Below are positions 47,991-56,570 of a stretch of DNA of 64,000 nt, one piece after another (the first letter of the stretch is position 1; each line of letters begins with the position of its first letter). The stretch is from Pseudomonas sp. 7P_10.2_Bac1. Lineage in GTDB: Bacteria > Pseudomonadota > Gammaproteobacteria > Pseudomonadales > Pseudomonadaceae. The stretch lies in assembly GCF_025465935.1 (NCBI RefSeq), contig NZ_JANLNV010000080.1, positions 124,001 through 188,000 on the forward strand, given 5' to 3'. The notes beneath the pieces were generated by a model. That model made no database searches and had not been told where the DNA came from. It was given only the letters and a program-made list of their open reading frames with translations. The translations under genes were made by a program, and so were the position numbers.

Positions 47991-48030
47991 AGCCCCCCTC
48001 ACCCTAGCCCTCTCCCGCAGGAGAGGGAAC
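47991..48030. repeat. CTCTCCC/GGGAGAG hairpin repeat, second copy
   Basis: AGCCCCCCTCACCC, then CCCTCTCCCGCAGGAGAGGGAAC, has a seven-base-pair hairpin with a CGCAG-type loop. It is related to the block at 29271. Confidence 0.7.
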
Positions 48031-48123
48031 CGATTGGGGGATGCTGAAGATACTCACTGGTCTGCTTGCTACGCGACAGCGCGGCGTCGAAGACGAGGCG
48101 GCAACCCTACAGGGTGCACCTAT

Positions 48124-48151
48124 AAAAAAAGCGCCTTTCGGCGCTTTTTTT
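48124..48151. terminator. clpA terminator (bidirectional)
   Basis: AAAAAAAGCGCCTTTCGGCGCTTTTTTT: a five-base-pair GC stem flanked by A and T runs, directly after the clpA stop on the minus strand. Confidence 0.85.
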
Positions 48152-48165
48152 ATTTCACGGTCACA

Positions 48166-50436
48166 TCAAGCCATTTCAACATCTGTTTCAAACTCGAAGA
48201 CCAACTCACCGTCTTTGAGGTCGATGTTAACCACACCGCCGTGATCAGCCAGCTCACCAAAGAGAATCTCTTCAGCCAGTGGACGCTTGATTTTGTCCTG
48301 AATCAGACGCGCCATCGGGCGGGCACCCATGGTCACGTCGTAGCCGCCAGCCGCCAGCCAGCCGCGCGCGGCATCGGTCACCACCAACTGCACGTGTTTG
48401 TCTTCCAACTGCACTTGCAACTCGGTGAGGAACTTGTCCACCACGTGTTTGATCACTTCATGGCTGAGGCGACCAAATTGAATGATGGTGTCCAGGCGGT
48501 TACGGAACTCAGGGGTGAAGCTCTTCTTGATCACTTCCATTGCATCGGTGGCGTGATCCTGCAGAGTGAAGCCGATCGATGCTCGCGAAGCCGTCTCTGC
48601 ACCCGCGTTAGTGGTCATGATGATGATCACGTTACGGAAGTCGGCCTTGCGCCCGTTGTTGTCGGTCAGCGTGCCGTGGTCCATGACCTGCAGCAGCAGG
48701 TTGAAGACCTCAGGGTGCGCCTTCTCGATTTCATCCAGCAGCAGGACGCAATGCGGCTGCTTGGTGATGGCTTCGGTCAACAGACCGCCCTGGTCGAAGC
48801 CCACGTAGCCTGGAGGCGCACCGATCAGGCGTGACACGGTGTGACGCTCCATGTACTCGGACATGTCAAAGCGGATCAGTTCGACACCCAGCGCCTTGGC
48901 CAACTGACGTGCCGCTTCGGTTTTACCGACACCGGTCGGACCTGCGAACAGGAAAGAGCCCACTGGCTTGTCAGGCGACTTGAGCCCGGCTCGCGACAGC
49001 TTGATAGCGGTCGACAAGGAGTCAATCGCCGCATCCTGGCCAAATACCGTCAGCTTGAGGTCACGCTCCAGGTTACGCAGCAGCTCTTTGTCAGAGCTGG
49101 AGACGCTCTTGGGCGGAATACGGGCAATTTTCGCCACGATGTCTTCAACCTGCTCCACATCAATGCGCTTGACGCGTTTTTCAGCCGGTTGCAGACGCTG
49201 GAATGCACCCGCCTCGTCGATCACGTCAATGGCTTTGTCCGGCATGTGCCGATCATTGATGTAGCGCGAAGCCAGCTCAGCCGCCGAACGCAGCGCGTCA
49301 TCGCTGTATTCGATGCCGTGATGTTGCTCGAACCGCCCCTTTAGGCCGCGCAGGATGCCGATGGTGTCCTCTACCGAAGGCTCGGATACGTCGACTTTCT
49401 GGAAACGACGCGCCAGCGCACGGTCTTTTTCAAAGATCCCGCGAAATTCCTGGAATGTGGTCGAACCAATGCAGCGAATCTCACCCGAGGACAGTAGCGG
49501 CTTGAGCAGGTTGGAAGCGTCCATCACGCCCCCAGACGCCGCGCCCGCACCAATGATGGTGTGGATTTCATCGATAAACAAAATCGCCTGCGGACGCTTT
49601 TTCAGCTCGCCAAGCAAGGCCTTGAAGCGTTTTTCGAAATCACCGCGGTACTTGGTACCGGCCAGCAAGGCGCCCAGGTCCAGTGAGTAGACAATGCTGT
49701 TGGCCAGCAGGTCCGGCACCTGGTTGTCGACAATACGTTTGGCCAGGCCTTCGGCAATCGCGGTTTTGCCTACGCCTGCCTCGCCCACCAGCAGCGGATT
49801 GTTTTTGCGGCGACGCGCCAGGATCTGCGCAACGCGCTCAACTTCGGTTTCACGCCCCACCAGCGGATCGATACGACCTTGGCGCGCCAGCTCGTTCAAG
49901 TTGCTGGCGTAAGCATCCAGAGGATTGCTTGAGGAAGTCGATTCACCGCCCTCCTCATCTTGCATTTCGTTCTCGCCTTCGGAATGGTCACCGTGGCCCG
50001 GCACCTTGGAAATGCCGTGCGCAATGAAGTTGACCACATCGATGCGCGCAACGCTCTGCTGCTTGAGGAAAAACACCGCTTGGCTTTCCTGCTCGCTGAA
50101 AATCGCAACCAGCACATTGGCGCCGGTGACTTCTCGCTTGCCGGAACTTTGCACATGAAACACGGCGCGCTGCAGGACACGCTGGAAACCCAGGGTCGGC
50201 TGAGTTTCACGGTCTTCGTCGTGGACAGGGATCAGGGGCGTGGTGGAATCAATAAACTCTTGCAGGTCATGCTTGAGTTTGTCGAGGTTTGCGCCACAGG
50301 CGCGTAGAACGGTTGCGGCCGCCTCATTATCCAGGAGCGCTAGAAGGAGGTGCTCGACCGTCATGAACTCATGACGCTTTGAGCGGGCCTCCTTGAAGGC
50401 CAGATTGAGGGTGACTTCGAGCTCGCGATTTAACAT
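48166..50436 (-). CDS. clpA: ATP-dependent Clp protease ATP-binding subunit ClpA
   Basis: A 756-residue AAA+ unfoldase that feeds ClpP. The N-domain (1-about 145, MLNRELEVTLNLAFKEA) docks ClpS. D1 has Walker A GEAGVGKTAIAEGL near 215; D2 has GPTGVGKTEAARQLAK near 495. An IGL-type ClpP-binding loop is expected between, seen as IGFTLQD. Acidic linker EGENEMQDEEGGEST is at about 155. It follows clpS by 29 bases on the same strand. Confidence 0.97.
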   Translation of the reverse strand: MLNRELEVTLNLAFKEARSKRHEFMTVEHLLLALLDNEAAATVLRACGANLDKLKHDLQEFIDSTTPLIPVHDEDRETQPTLGFQRVLQRAVFHVQSSGKREVTGANVLVAIFSEQESQAVFFLKQQSVARIDVVNFIAHGISKVPGHGDHSEGENEMQDEEGGESTSSSNPLDAYASNLNELARQGRIDPLVGRETEVERVAQILARRRKNNPLLVGEAGVGKTAIAEGLAKRIVDNQVPDLLANSIVYSLDLGALLAGTKYRGDFEKRFKALLGELKKRPQAILFIDEIHTIIGAGAASGGVMDASNLLKPLLSSGEIRCIGSTTFQEFRGIFEKDRALARRFQKVDVSEPSVEDTIGILRGLKGRFEQHHGIEYSDDALRSAAELASRYINDRHMPDKAIDVIDEAGAFQRLQPAEKRVKRIDVEQVEDIVAKIARIPPKSVSSSDKELLRNLERDLKLTVFGQDAAIDSLSTAIKLSRAGLKSPDKPVGSFLFAGPTGVGKTEAARQLAKALGVELIRFDMSEYMERHTVSRLIGAPPGYVGFDQGGLLTEAITKQPHCVLLLDEIEKAHPEVFNLLLQVMDHGTLTDNNGRKADFRNVIIIMTTNAGAETASRASIGFTLQDHATDAMEVIKKSFTPEFRNRLDTIIQFGRLSHEVIKHVVDKFLTELQVQLEDKHVQLVVTDAARGWLAAGGYDVTMGARPMARLIQDKIKRPLAEEILFGELADHGGVVNIDLKDGELVFEFETDVEMA

Positions 50437-50465
50437 GGCTTCACCTCATACCCAAGTGGTCGGCG

Positions 50466-50828
50466 TTAACCGTCCTTCTCGATTTCACAGAGTAGCGGAT
50501 GCTGGCTTTCGCGTGCGTACTGGTTTACCTGCGCCGCCTTCGTCTCGGCAATATCACGGGTAAAGATGCCGCACACGGCCCGTCCTTCTGTATGAACGGC
50601 CAGCATGACCTTGGTCGCCAATTCGCGATTCAAGTTAAAAAACACCTCAAGCACTTCGACAACGAAATCCATGGGTGTGTAGTCATCGTTGAACAAAACC
50701 ACCTTGTACATCGGCGGCGCCTGGAGCGCAGGCTTAGCCTCTTGCACAGCCAAGCCAGCGGAGTCTTCGTCATCAAAATCGGGCTGATCTTGATTGGATG
50801 TTAGTCGAATCTGGCTGATTGCATGCAT
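50466..50828 (-). CDS. clpS: ClpA adaptor ClpS
   Basis: A 120-residue N-end-rule adaptor. The N-terminal tail (MHAISQIRLTSNQDQPDFDDEDS) is disordered; the folded core has VVLFNDDYTPMDFVVEVLEVFF with the N-degron pocket residues D-D-Y-T-P-M, and AVHTEGRAVCGIFTRDIAETKA. ATG 50828 gives the start I recall for Pseudomonas; the frame to 50888 adds 20 residues without support. It presents substrates with N-terminal Leu, Phe, Trp or Tyr, generated by aat and bpt nearby, to ClpAP. Confidence 0.95.
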   Translation of the reverse strand: MHAISQIRLTSNQDQPDFDDEDSAGLAVQEAKPALQAPPMYKVVLFNDDYTPMDFVVEVLEVFFNLNRELATKVMLAVHTEGRAVCGIFTRDIAETKAAQVNQYARESQHPLLCEIEKDG

Positions 50829-51053
50829 GGAAAGAAAGGTTCGTCTTTGATCGATTACAGTGATGGTGGCAGACAGAGCAAATTTCAACTGCGCCGCCGC
50901 GTGACCTTGACTATCGGTAAAACGGTGTTACAACCAATAGAACCCACAGTGGGTAACAAAGGTCCGTGCAGTCAACCATATTTCGTGGTTTCTGCGCGAG
51001 TGAACTGGATGATACTCCAGTGATGGAGTTGTTTGCAGCAGAGGGAGATGAGT
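50829..51053. promoter_or_regulatory. clpS / cspD divergent promoter region
   Basis: These 225 bases carry promoters for both genes. A palindrome GTTCTATTGG...; more clearly CCCACAGTGGG at 50942-50952, with TTGTTAC and GTAACAA words around it (ACGGTGTTACAACC, GGGTAACAAAGG), is a symmetric candidate operator. Its regulator is unknown. Confidence 0.4.
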
Positions 51054-51332
51054 ATGCAAGGCAAGGTCAAGTGGTTCAACAACGCCAAAGGCTTCGGCTT
51101 CATCAATACGGAGGCCAAGGAAGGCATCGACGAGCATGGACACCCCATCGACTTCTTTGCCCATTTTTCAGCCATTCAGATGGACGGTTACAAGACGCTG
51201 AAAGCAGGCCAACCTGTTAGCTTCGAAATCATTCAAGGGCCAAAAGGCCTGCACGCCGTTGCGATCACCGATGCAAAGGTGCTCACGCCATCCCCCGTGA
51301 CTGCATCAGGGACCAACCGCCTCTCGGTCTGA
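51054..51332 (+). CDS. cspD: Cold-shock-like protein CspD
   Basis: A 92-residue cold-shock domain protein. RNP1 is KGFGFIN and RNP2 lies in the DFFAHFSAI stretch. The start MQGKVKWFNNAKGFGFI has GAGGGAG seven bases upstream; two further Met codons upstream are less likely. Compared with typical CspD it has an insert between the RNP motifs (TEAKEGIDEHGHPI). CspD inhibits replication or binds single-stranded nucleic acid in stationary phase. It is divergent from clpS, a conserved pairing. Confidence 0.93.
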   Translation: MQGKVKWFNNAKGFGFINTEAKEGIDEHGHPIDFFAHFSAIQMDGYKTLKAGQPVSFEIIQGPKGLHAVAITDAKVLTPSPVTASGTNRLSV

Positions 51333-51796
51333 GCCCCCAAGCACAGCTCGTGATCAAAAAACGGCCGATTCAATCACAGGAATCGGCCGTTTTTTTATGC
51401 CGTCGACTCGGGAAAATGATCCCCCCGGGCGCTGCCAAACGTCTGCAAAAGCCAGTAAAAACGGGGATAACACGGTAAAAACAAGGACATATTGCCGCAG
51501 GATCTTAGACCAATGGATGATTTGTGATACGCCGCCCCCCTCGCAGCAACCTTAGTGACCTATGTATACTGCGCGGGTGACCACGGAGTCACCCAGATAT
51601 ACCAACTGGAATGAGTCTTTCAGGCCTAGAAAGGCTGAGCCGTTACCCCGGCTCGACCGCTTGACGCTCTACTGATGCATTCACATCACCGCTAAGAACC
51701 TCGACTTTCGGCTCATTGTTCACTGTGTACGAAAGCGCCTACCCTGCGCATCTCGAGTATCTGAGCACGCTCAGCAAAGAAGAGAGTTAATCCGAA
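51333..51796. other. cspD-idh spacer and idh leader
   Basis: After the cspD terminator (51356-51397) about 400 bases precede idh. A TATACT (51565-51570) could be a -10, giving a leader of over 220 bases with GC-rich stem candidates (AGGCCTAGAAAGGCTG; GCCGTTACCCCGGC). No ORF is supported. In the PAO1 order I recall, icd lies at this place; nothing of it is seen here. Confidence 0.55.
51356..51397 (+). terminator. cspD terminator
   Basis: AAAAACGGCCGATT and AATCGGCCGTTTTTTT form a 9-10-base-pair hairpin with a 9-base loop and a seven-T tract. Confidence 0.9.
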
Positions 51797-54022
51797 ATGC
51801 CCAACCGTTCGAAGATCATCTACACCTTCACCGACGAAGCTCCGGCGCTCGCCACCTATTCACTGCTGCCTATCATCGAGGCCTTTACCGCCAGCGCTGA
51901 TATCGCCGTTGAGACGCGCGACATCTCTTTGGCAGGCCGCATCCTCGCCAGCTTCCCCGAGCAATTGGGTGACAAGGCTGTAGCAGACCACCTCGCCGAA
52001 CTGGGCGACCTGGCTGTTACCCCTGAAGCCAACATTATCAAGCTGCCCAACATCAGCGCATCGGTTCCTCAGCTGCAAGCTGCCATCAAGGAACTGCAAG
52101 CACAGGGCTTCAACATCCCGGACTACCCGGAGACTGTAACCACTGACGCCGAGAAAGAAATCAAGGCGCGTTACAGCAAAGTCATGGGCAGCGCCGTAAA
52201 CCCGGTATTGCGCGAAGGCAACTCTGACCGTCGCGCCCCGCTGTCGGTCAAGAACTACGCTCGCAAGCACCCGCACAAAATGGGCGCCTGGACCGCAGAC
52301 TCCAAGTCCCACGTTGCGCACATGAGCGAAGGTGACTTCTACGGCAGCGAAAAAGCCGCCACGGTAGAAGCCCCGGACAACGTCAAAATCGAATTGATCG
52401 CTCAAGACGGCACCACCACCGTCCTGAAGGAAAAAACCGCCGTACAAGCCGGCGAGATCATCGATTGCTCCGTCATGAGCAAAAACGCCCTACGCAAGTT
52501 CGTAGCGGCCGAAATCGAAGACGCCAAGAAACAAGGCGTGCTGTTCTCGGTTCACCTGAAAGCCACCATGATGAAGGTTTCCGACCCAATCATGTTTGGT
52601 CAGATCGTGGCTGAGTTCTACAAGGACGCGCTGGCAAAACACGCTGACGTCCTGAAAGAAATCGGCTTCAACCTGAACAACGGCATTGGCGACCTGTACG
52701 CCCGCATCAAAACCCTGCCTGCCGACAAGCAAGCTGAAATCGAAGCCGACATTCAGGCTGTTTACGCGGATCGCCCTGCACTGGCGATGGTGAACTCCGA
52801 CAAAGGCATCACCAACCTGCACGTACCGAGCGACGTCATCGTTGACGCCTCGATGCCAGCCATGATCCGTGACTCCGGCAAAATGTGGGGCGCTGATGGC
52901 CAACTGCATGACGCCAAGGCTGTGATCCCGGATCGCTCCTACGCCACCATCTACCAGGCCACGATCGAAGACTGCAAAAAGCACGGCGCTTTCGATCCGA
53001 CCACCATGGGCAGCGTGCCAAACGTTGGCCTGATGGCACAAAAAGCCGAAGAGTACGGCTCGCACGACAAAACCTTCCAGATCAAGACCCCAGGTGTTGT
53101 TCGCGTTACCGACAGCAACGGCAACGTGCTGATGGAGCAAAAGGTTGAGGAAGGCGACATCTGGCGCATGTGCCAGGCCAAAGACGCGCCGATCCGCGAC
53201 TGGGTCAAACTGGCCGTCAACCGCTCCCGCGCCAGCAACACCCCGGCCGTTTTCTGGCTGGACCCTAAACGCGCCCACGACGCCCAGATGATCAAGAAGG
53301 TAGAAACCTACCTGAAAGATCACGACACCAGCGGCCTGGACATTCGCATCATGTCGCCTGTCGAGGCCATGAAGTTCACTCTGGAACGCACCCGTGCCGG
53401 CCTGGACACCATCTCGGTGACCGGCAACGTACTGCGCGACTACCTGACTGACCTGTTCCCGATCATGGAGCTGGGCACCAGCGCCAAAATGCTGTCGATC
53501 GTACCGCTGATGAATGGTGGCGGTCTGTTCGAAACTGGCGCAGGCGGTTCGGCACCCAAGCACGTACAACAACTGCTGGAAGAGAACTTCCTGCGCTGGG
53601 ACTCCCTGGGTGAGTTCCTGGCACTGGCAGCCTCCCTGGAGCACCTGGGCACGACCTACAACAACGCGAAAGCGCTGGTGTTGGCCAAGACTCTGGACCA
53701 GGCCACCGGCCAGTTCCTCGACAACAACAAATCGCCATCGCGCAAAGTCGGCAACATCGACAACCGCGGCAGCCACTTCTACCTGGCGCTGTACTGGGCT
53801 CAAGCCTTGGCCGCGCAGACTGAAGACAAAGCGCTGCAAGCCCTGTTTGCCCCAGTGGCAAAAGCCATGACCGAGAACGAGGCAAAAATCGTTGCCGAAC
53901 TCAACGCCGTGCAGGGCAAGCCAGTCGACATCGGTGGTTACTACCACGCTGACGCCGACAAGGTGAGCACCGTAATGCGCCCTAGCGCCACACTGAACGC
54001 GATCATCGCTTCACTGGTGTAA
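51797..54022 (+). CDS. idh: NADP-dependent isocitrate dehydrogenase, monomeric type
   Basis: A 741-residue monomeric IDH, oxidatively decarboxylating isocitrate to 2-oxoglutarate. Start MPNRSKIIYTFTDEAPALATYSLLPI is family-typical. Substrate and metal residues lie in GNSDRRAPLSVKNYARKHPH, and in IEDCKKHGAFDPTTMGSVPNVG; NADP-binding is in the ETGAGGSAPKHVQQLLEENFLRWDSLGEF stretch. The size (about 80 kDa) excludes the dimeric Icd family. It is the only isocitrate dehydrogenase in the window. aceA lies 7 kb away and competes for the same substrate. A leader of over 200 bases precedes it. Confidence 0.97.
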   Translation: MPNRSKIIYTFTDEAPALATYSLLPIIEAFTASADIAVETRDISLAGRILASFPEQLGDKAVADHLAELGDLAVTPEANIIKLPNISASVPQLQAAIKELQAQGFNIPDYPETVTTDAEKEIKARYSKVMGSAVNPVLREGNSDRRAPLSVKNYARKHPHKMGAWTADSKSHVAHMSEGDFYGSEKAATVEAPDNVKIELIAQDGTTTVLKEKTAVQAGEIIDCSVMSKNALRKFVAAEIEDAKKQGVLFSVHLKATMMKVSDPIMFGQIVAEFYKDALAKHADVLKEIGFNLNNGIGDLYARIKTLPADKQAEIEADIQAVYADRPALAMVNSDKGITNLHVPSDVIVDASMPAMIRDSGKMWGADGQLHDAKAVIPDRSYATIYQATIEDCKKHGAFDPTTMGSVPNVGLMAQKAEEYGSHDKTFQIKTPGVVRVTDSNGNVLMEQKVEEGDIWRMCQAKDAPIRDWVKLAVNRSRASNTPAVFWLDPKRAHDAQMIKKVETYLKDHDTSGLDIRIMSPVEAMKFTLERTRAGLDTISVTGNVLRDYLTDLFPIMELGTSAKMLSIVPLMNGGGLFETGAGGSAPKHVQQLLEENFLRWDSLGEFLALAASLEHLGTTYNNAKALVLAKTLDQATGQFLDNNKSPSRKVGNIDNRGSHFYLALYWAQALAAQTEDKALQALFAPVAKAMTENEAKIVAELNAVQGKPVDIGGYYHADADKVSTVMRPSATLNAIIASLV

Positions 54023-54043
54023 GAGCAACAGGCAACAGCACAG

Positions 54044-54066
54044 ACCCCGGCCCACGACGCCGGGGT
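54044..54066 (+). terminator. idh terminator
   Basis: ACCCCGGC...GCCGGGGT hairpin followed by TTGTGTTTT; the T-run is interrupted. Confidence 0.7.
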
Positions 54067-54184
54067 TTGTGTTTTCAGGGCGCTCGCAACTGTGCAATCG
54101 CTGCCGAAGGCTTCAGGTTTTGGGATTGACGCAAACTTTCTGTAGCATCAAGGAATATTCCCCCAAAAATCGAGAACCACCTCA

Positions 54185-54631
54185 ATGGAATGGAAACCCC
54201 ACATCACCGTTGCCACGGTCGTTGAAGACAATGGCCGTTTTTTAATGGTTGAGGAATACAGCGGCGAACGCGCCGTGCTCAACCAGCCCGCCGGGCACCT
54301 GGACCCAAACGAAACCCTGATAGAAGCCGCCGTGCGCGAAACCCTCGAAGAAACCGGCTACGACGTCGAGCTAACCGGGGTCATCGGCATTTATTTGTAC
54401 ACAGCCCCGAGCAATGGCGTCACCTATCAGCGCGTCTGCTTTGCCGGTAAAGCGCTCAAACACCATCCTGACTACACCCTGGACACCGGCATCATAGGCC
54501 CGCAATGGCTGACCCGTGACGAGCTACTAGCCCAACGCCACCGCTGGCGCAGCGAGTTGAGCCTGCAGTGCATCGACGATTATCTGAACGGTCAACTGTT
54601 CGACCTCACGCTAATCCGTCCTTCGGTTTAG
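54185..54631 (+). CDS. Nudix hydrolase (NudJ-like)
   Basis: A 148-residue Nudix protein. The full box GHLDPNETLIEAAVRETLEETGYDV (pattern G-x5-E-x7-R-E-x-x-E-E-x-G) is intact near residue 38. In E. coli the relative NudJ sits next to mnmA (there trmU) and hydrolyses thiamin pyrophosphate and nucleoside triphosphates; that link is from context. Start MEWKPHITVATVVEDNGRFL, with ACCTCA upstream. Confidence 0.92.
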   Translation: MEWKPHITVATVVEDNGRFLMVEEYSGERAVLNQPAGHLDPNETLIEAAVRETLEETGYDVELTGVIGIYLYTAPSNGVTYQRVCFAGKALKHHPDYTLDTGIIGPQWLTRDELLAQRHRWRSELSLQCIDDYLNGQLFDLTLIRPSV

Positions 54632-54690
54632 CCTTGAACGCTCGGGCCTGATAGAATCGCGTCCTTTTTCAAGACACTCATTGAAACCTT

Positions 54691-55824
54691 ATGCGTGATC
54701 CAGCCTTAGTCGCCCCCGAACAACAGCGCGTCATCGTCGGCATGTCCGGTGGTGTAGATTCTTCCGTTTCCGCCGTTCTGCTCATGGAGCAGGGCTATCA
54801 GGTGGAAGGCCTGTTCATGAAGAACTGGGAGGAAGACGACGGAACGGATTACTGCACCGCCATGGACGATCTGGCAGACGCCCAGGCCGTATGCGACAAA
54901 ATCGGTATCAAGCTGCACACCGCCAATTTTGCCGCCGAATACTGGGACAATGTCTTTGAGCACTTCCTGGCCGAATACAAGGCCGGACGCACGCCCAACC
55001 CAGACATCCTGTGCAACCGCGAAATCAAGTTCAAGGCGTTCCTCGACTACGCCCTGATGCTGGGCGCCGACCTGATTGCCACCGGCCACTACGTTCGCCG
55101 TCGCGACATTGACGGCCGCACAGAGCTGCTCAAGGGCCTTGATCCAAACAAGGACCAAAGCTACTTCCTGCACGCCGTGGGCGGCGAACAGATTGCCAAG
55201 ACTCTGTTCCCGGTCGGCGAACTGGAAAAACCGGAAGTTCGCCGCATCGCCGAAAAACACGGCCTGGCTACCGCCAAGAAAAAAGATTCCACGGGTATCT
55301 GCTTTATTGGCGAACGCCGCTTCAGCGACTTCCTCAAGCAGTACCTGCCTGCACAACCGGGCGAAATCAAAACCACCGAAGGTGAAGTGATCGGCCGCCA
55401 CCATGGCCTGATGTACCACACCATCGGCCAGCGTCAGGGCCTGGGCATTGGCGGCCTCAAAGACGCCAGTGACGAGCCGTGGTACGTGCTGATCAAAGAC
55501 CTGGAGCACAACGAGCTGATCGTCGGCCAGGGCAACGATCATCCGTGGTTGTTCTCCCGCGCCCTGCTCGCCTCAGAGATCTACTGGGTCAACCCGGTCG
55601 ACCTGAGCAGCCCGCTGCGCCTGACCGCCAAGGTCCGCTATCGTCAAGGCGACCAGCCTTGCACCCTGGAAAAGACCGCTACCGGCTACCGCGCCACCTT
55701 CGACGACCCGCAGCGCGCCGTTACCCCCGGCCAGTCCGTAGTGTTCTACGACGGTGATGTCTGCCTGGGCGGCGGCGTGATCGAAGTGGCCGAGCCGTGG
55801 ACCAGCAAGGGCCATCGCGCATGA
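54691..55824 (+). CDS. mnmA: tRNA-specific 2-thiouridylase MnmA
   Basis: A 377-residue PP-loop ATPase that puts sulphur on U34 of tRNA-Lys, -Glu and -Gln. The PP-loop is GMSGGVDSSVSA near residue 19. The two catalytic cysteines are C108 (DILCNREIKF) and C204 (STGICFIGERRF). The protein works with the MnmEG and MnmC steps; mnmC also lies in this window. hflD overlaps its stop by four bases (ATGA), so translation is coupled. Confidence 0.97.
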   Translation: MRDPALVAPEQQRVIVGMSGGVDSSVSAVLLMEQGYQVEGLFMKNWEEDDGTDYCTAMDDLADAQAVCDKIGIKLHTANFAAEYWDNVFEHFLAEYKAGRTPNPDILCNREIKFKAFLDYALMLGADLIATGHYVRRRDIDGRTELLKGLDPNKDQSYFLHAVGGEQIAKTLFPVGELEKPEVRRIAEKHGLATAKKKDSTGICFIGERRFSDFLKQYLPAQPGEIKTTEGEVIGRHHGLMYHTIGQRQGLGIGGLKDASDEPWYVLIKDLEHNELIVGQGNDHPWLFSRALLASEIYWVNPVDLSSPLRLTAKVRYRQGDQPCTLEKTATGYRATFDDPQRAVTPGQSVVFYDGDVCLGGGVIEVAEPWTSKGHRA

Positions 55825-56444
55825 ACACCATTCAGGAGCAACTGGTAGCCCTTGGCGGTGTGTTCTTTGCCGCCGTGCTGGTAGACAAGATCGCCAAGAC
55901 CGGCCAGATCAGCGAAACCGATCTGGCCTGCATGCTGGGTAGCTTGCTGGTCCGCGACCCAAAGGACACGCTTGAAGTCTATGGCGGTGACGACATCAAC
56001 CTGCGTGAAGGCTACCGGGCACTGATTGGCGCCCTCGAGCGCGACCCCAACACCCTGCAGCGCGAACCGCTGCGCTACGCGCTGTCGATGCTGGGTCTGG
56101 AGCGTCAACTGGCCAAGCGCGACGACATGCTCGAGCTGATCAGTAAGCGTCTGCCACAGATCCAGTCACAGGTTGAGCACTTTGGCCCTGCCCACGAAAA
56201 CGTGGTGGCGGCCTGCGGCGGGCTGTACCAGGACACCCTGAGCACCCTGCGCCAGCGCATCCAGGTCCACGGCGACATGCGCAACCTGCAACAACCGAAT
56301 AACGCGGCAAAAATTCGCGCGCTCCTGCTGGCCGGTATTCGCTCCGCCCGGCTGTGGCGCCAATTGGGTGGTCATCGCTGGCAGCTGGTTTTCAGCCGCC
56401 GCAAGCTGCTCAAAGAGCTCTACCCGATGCTGCGCGGCAACTGA
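55821..56444 (+). CDS. hflD: High frequency lysogenisation protein HflD
   Basis: A 207-residue alpha-helical peripheral membrane protein. Start MNTIQEQLVALGGVFFAAVLVDKIAKTG follows the mnmA stop in an ATGA overlap. In E. coli it is named for binding lambda CII; in lambda-free hosts its own role is unclear. The family has no catalytic motif. The order mnmA-hflD-purB is conserved in gammaproteobacteria. Confidence 0.95.
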   Translation: MNTIQEQLVALGGVFFAAVLVDKIAKTGQISETDLACMLGSLLVRDPKDTLEVYGGDDINLREGYRALIGALERDPNTLQREPLRYALSMLGLERQLAKRDDMLELISKRLPQIQSQVEHFGPAHENVVAACGGLYQDTLSTLRQRIQVHGDMRNLQQPNNAAKIRALLLAGIRSARLWRQLGGHRWQLVFSRRKLLKELYPMLRGN

Positions 56445-56485
56445 AACACGCCAGCACACACCTTGTAATGTCGTTATGCGCAAGA

Positions 56486-56520
56486 CGCCGGTCAGTTGGC
56501 AACGGACCGGCCGTTTTTTT
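56486..56520 (+). terminator. hflD terminator
   Basis: GCCGGTC...GACCGGC, seven base pairs, then CGTTTTTTT. It lies between hflD and purB. A TATGAT (56525-56530) just after it may be the -10 of a purB promoter. Confidence 0.8.
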
Positions 56521-56570
56521 CATGTATGATACGCGCCCTATTTCGTTGCCCGACTGTCCGAGAACACCCC

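Noticed and set aside
48041..48244. 67-codon plus-strand ORF between infA and clpA
   Set aside because: Overlaps the clpA terminator and the clpA end; the IKKAPFGAFF part is the translated hairpin.
52490..53947. 485-codon minus-strand frame opposite idh
   Set aside because: Shadow of idh; no domain.
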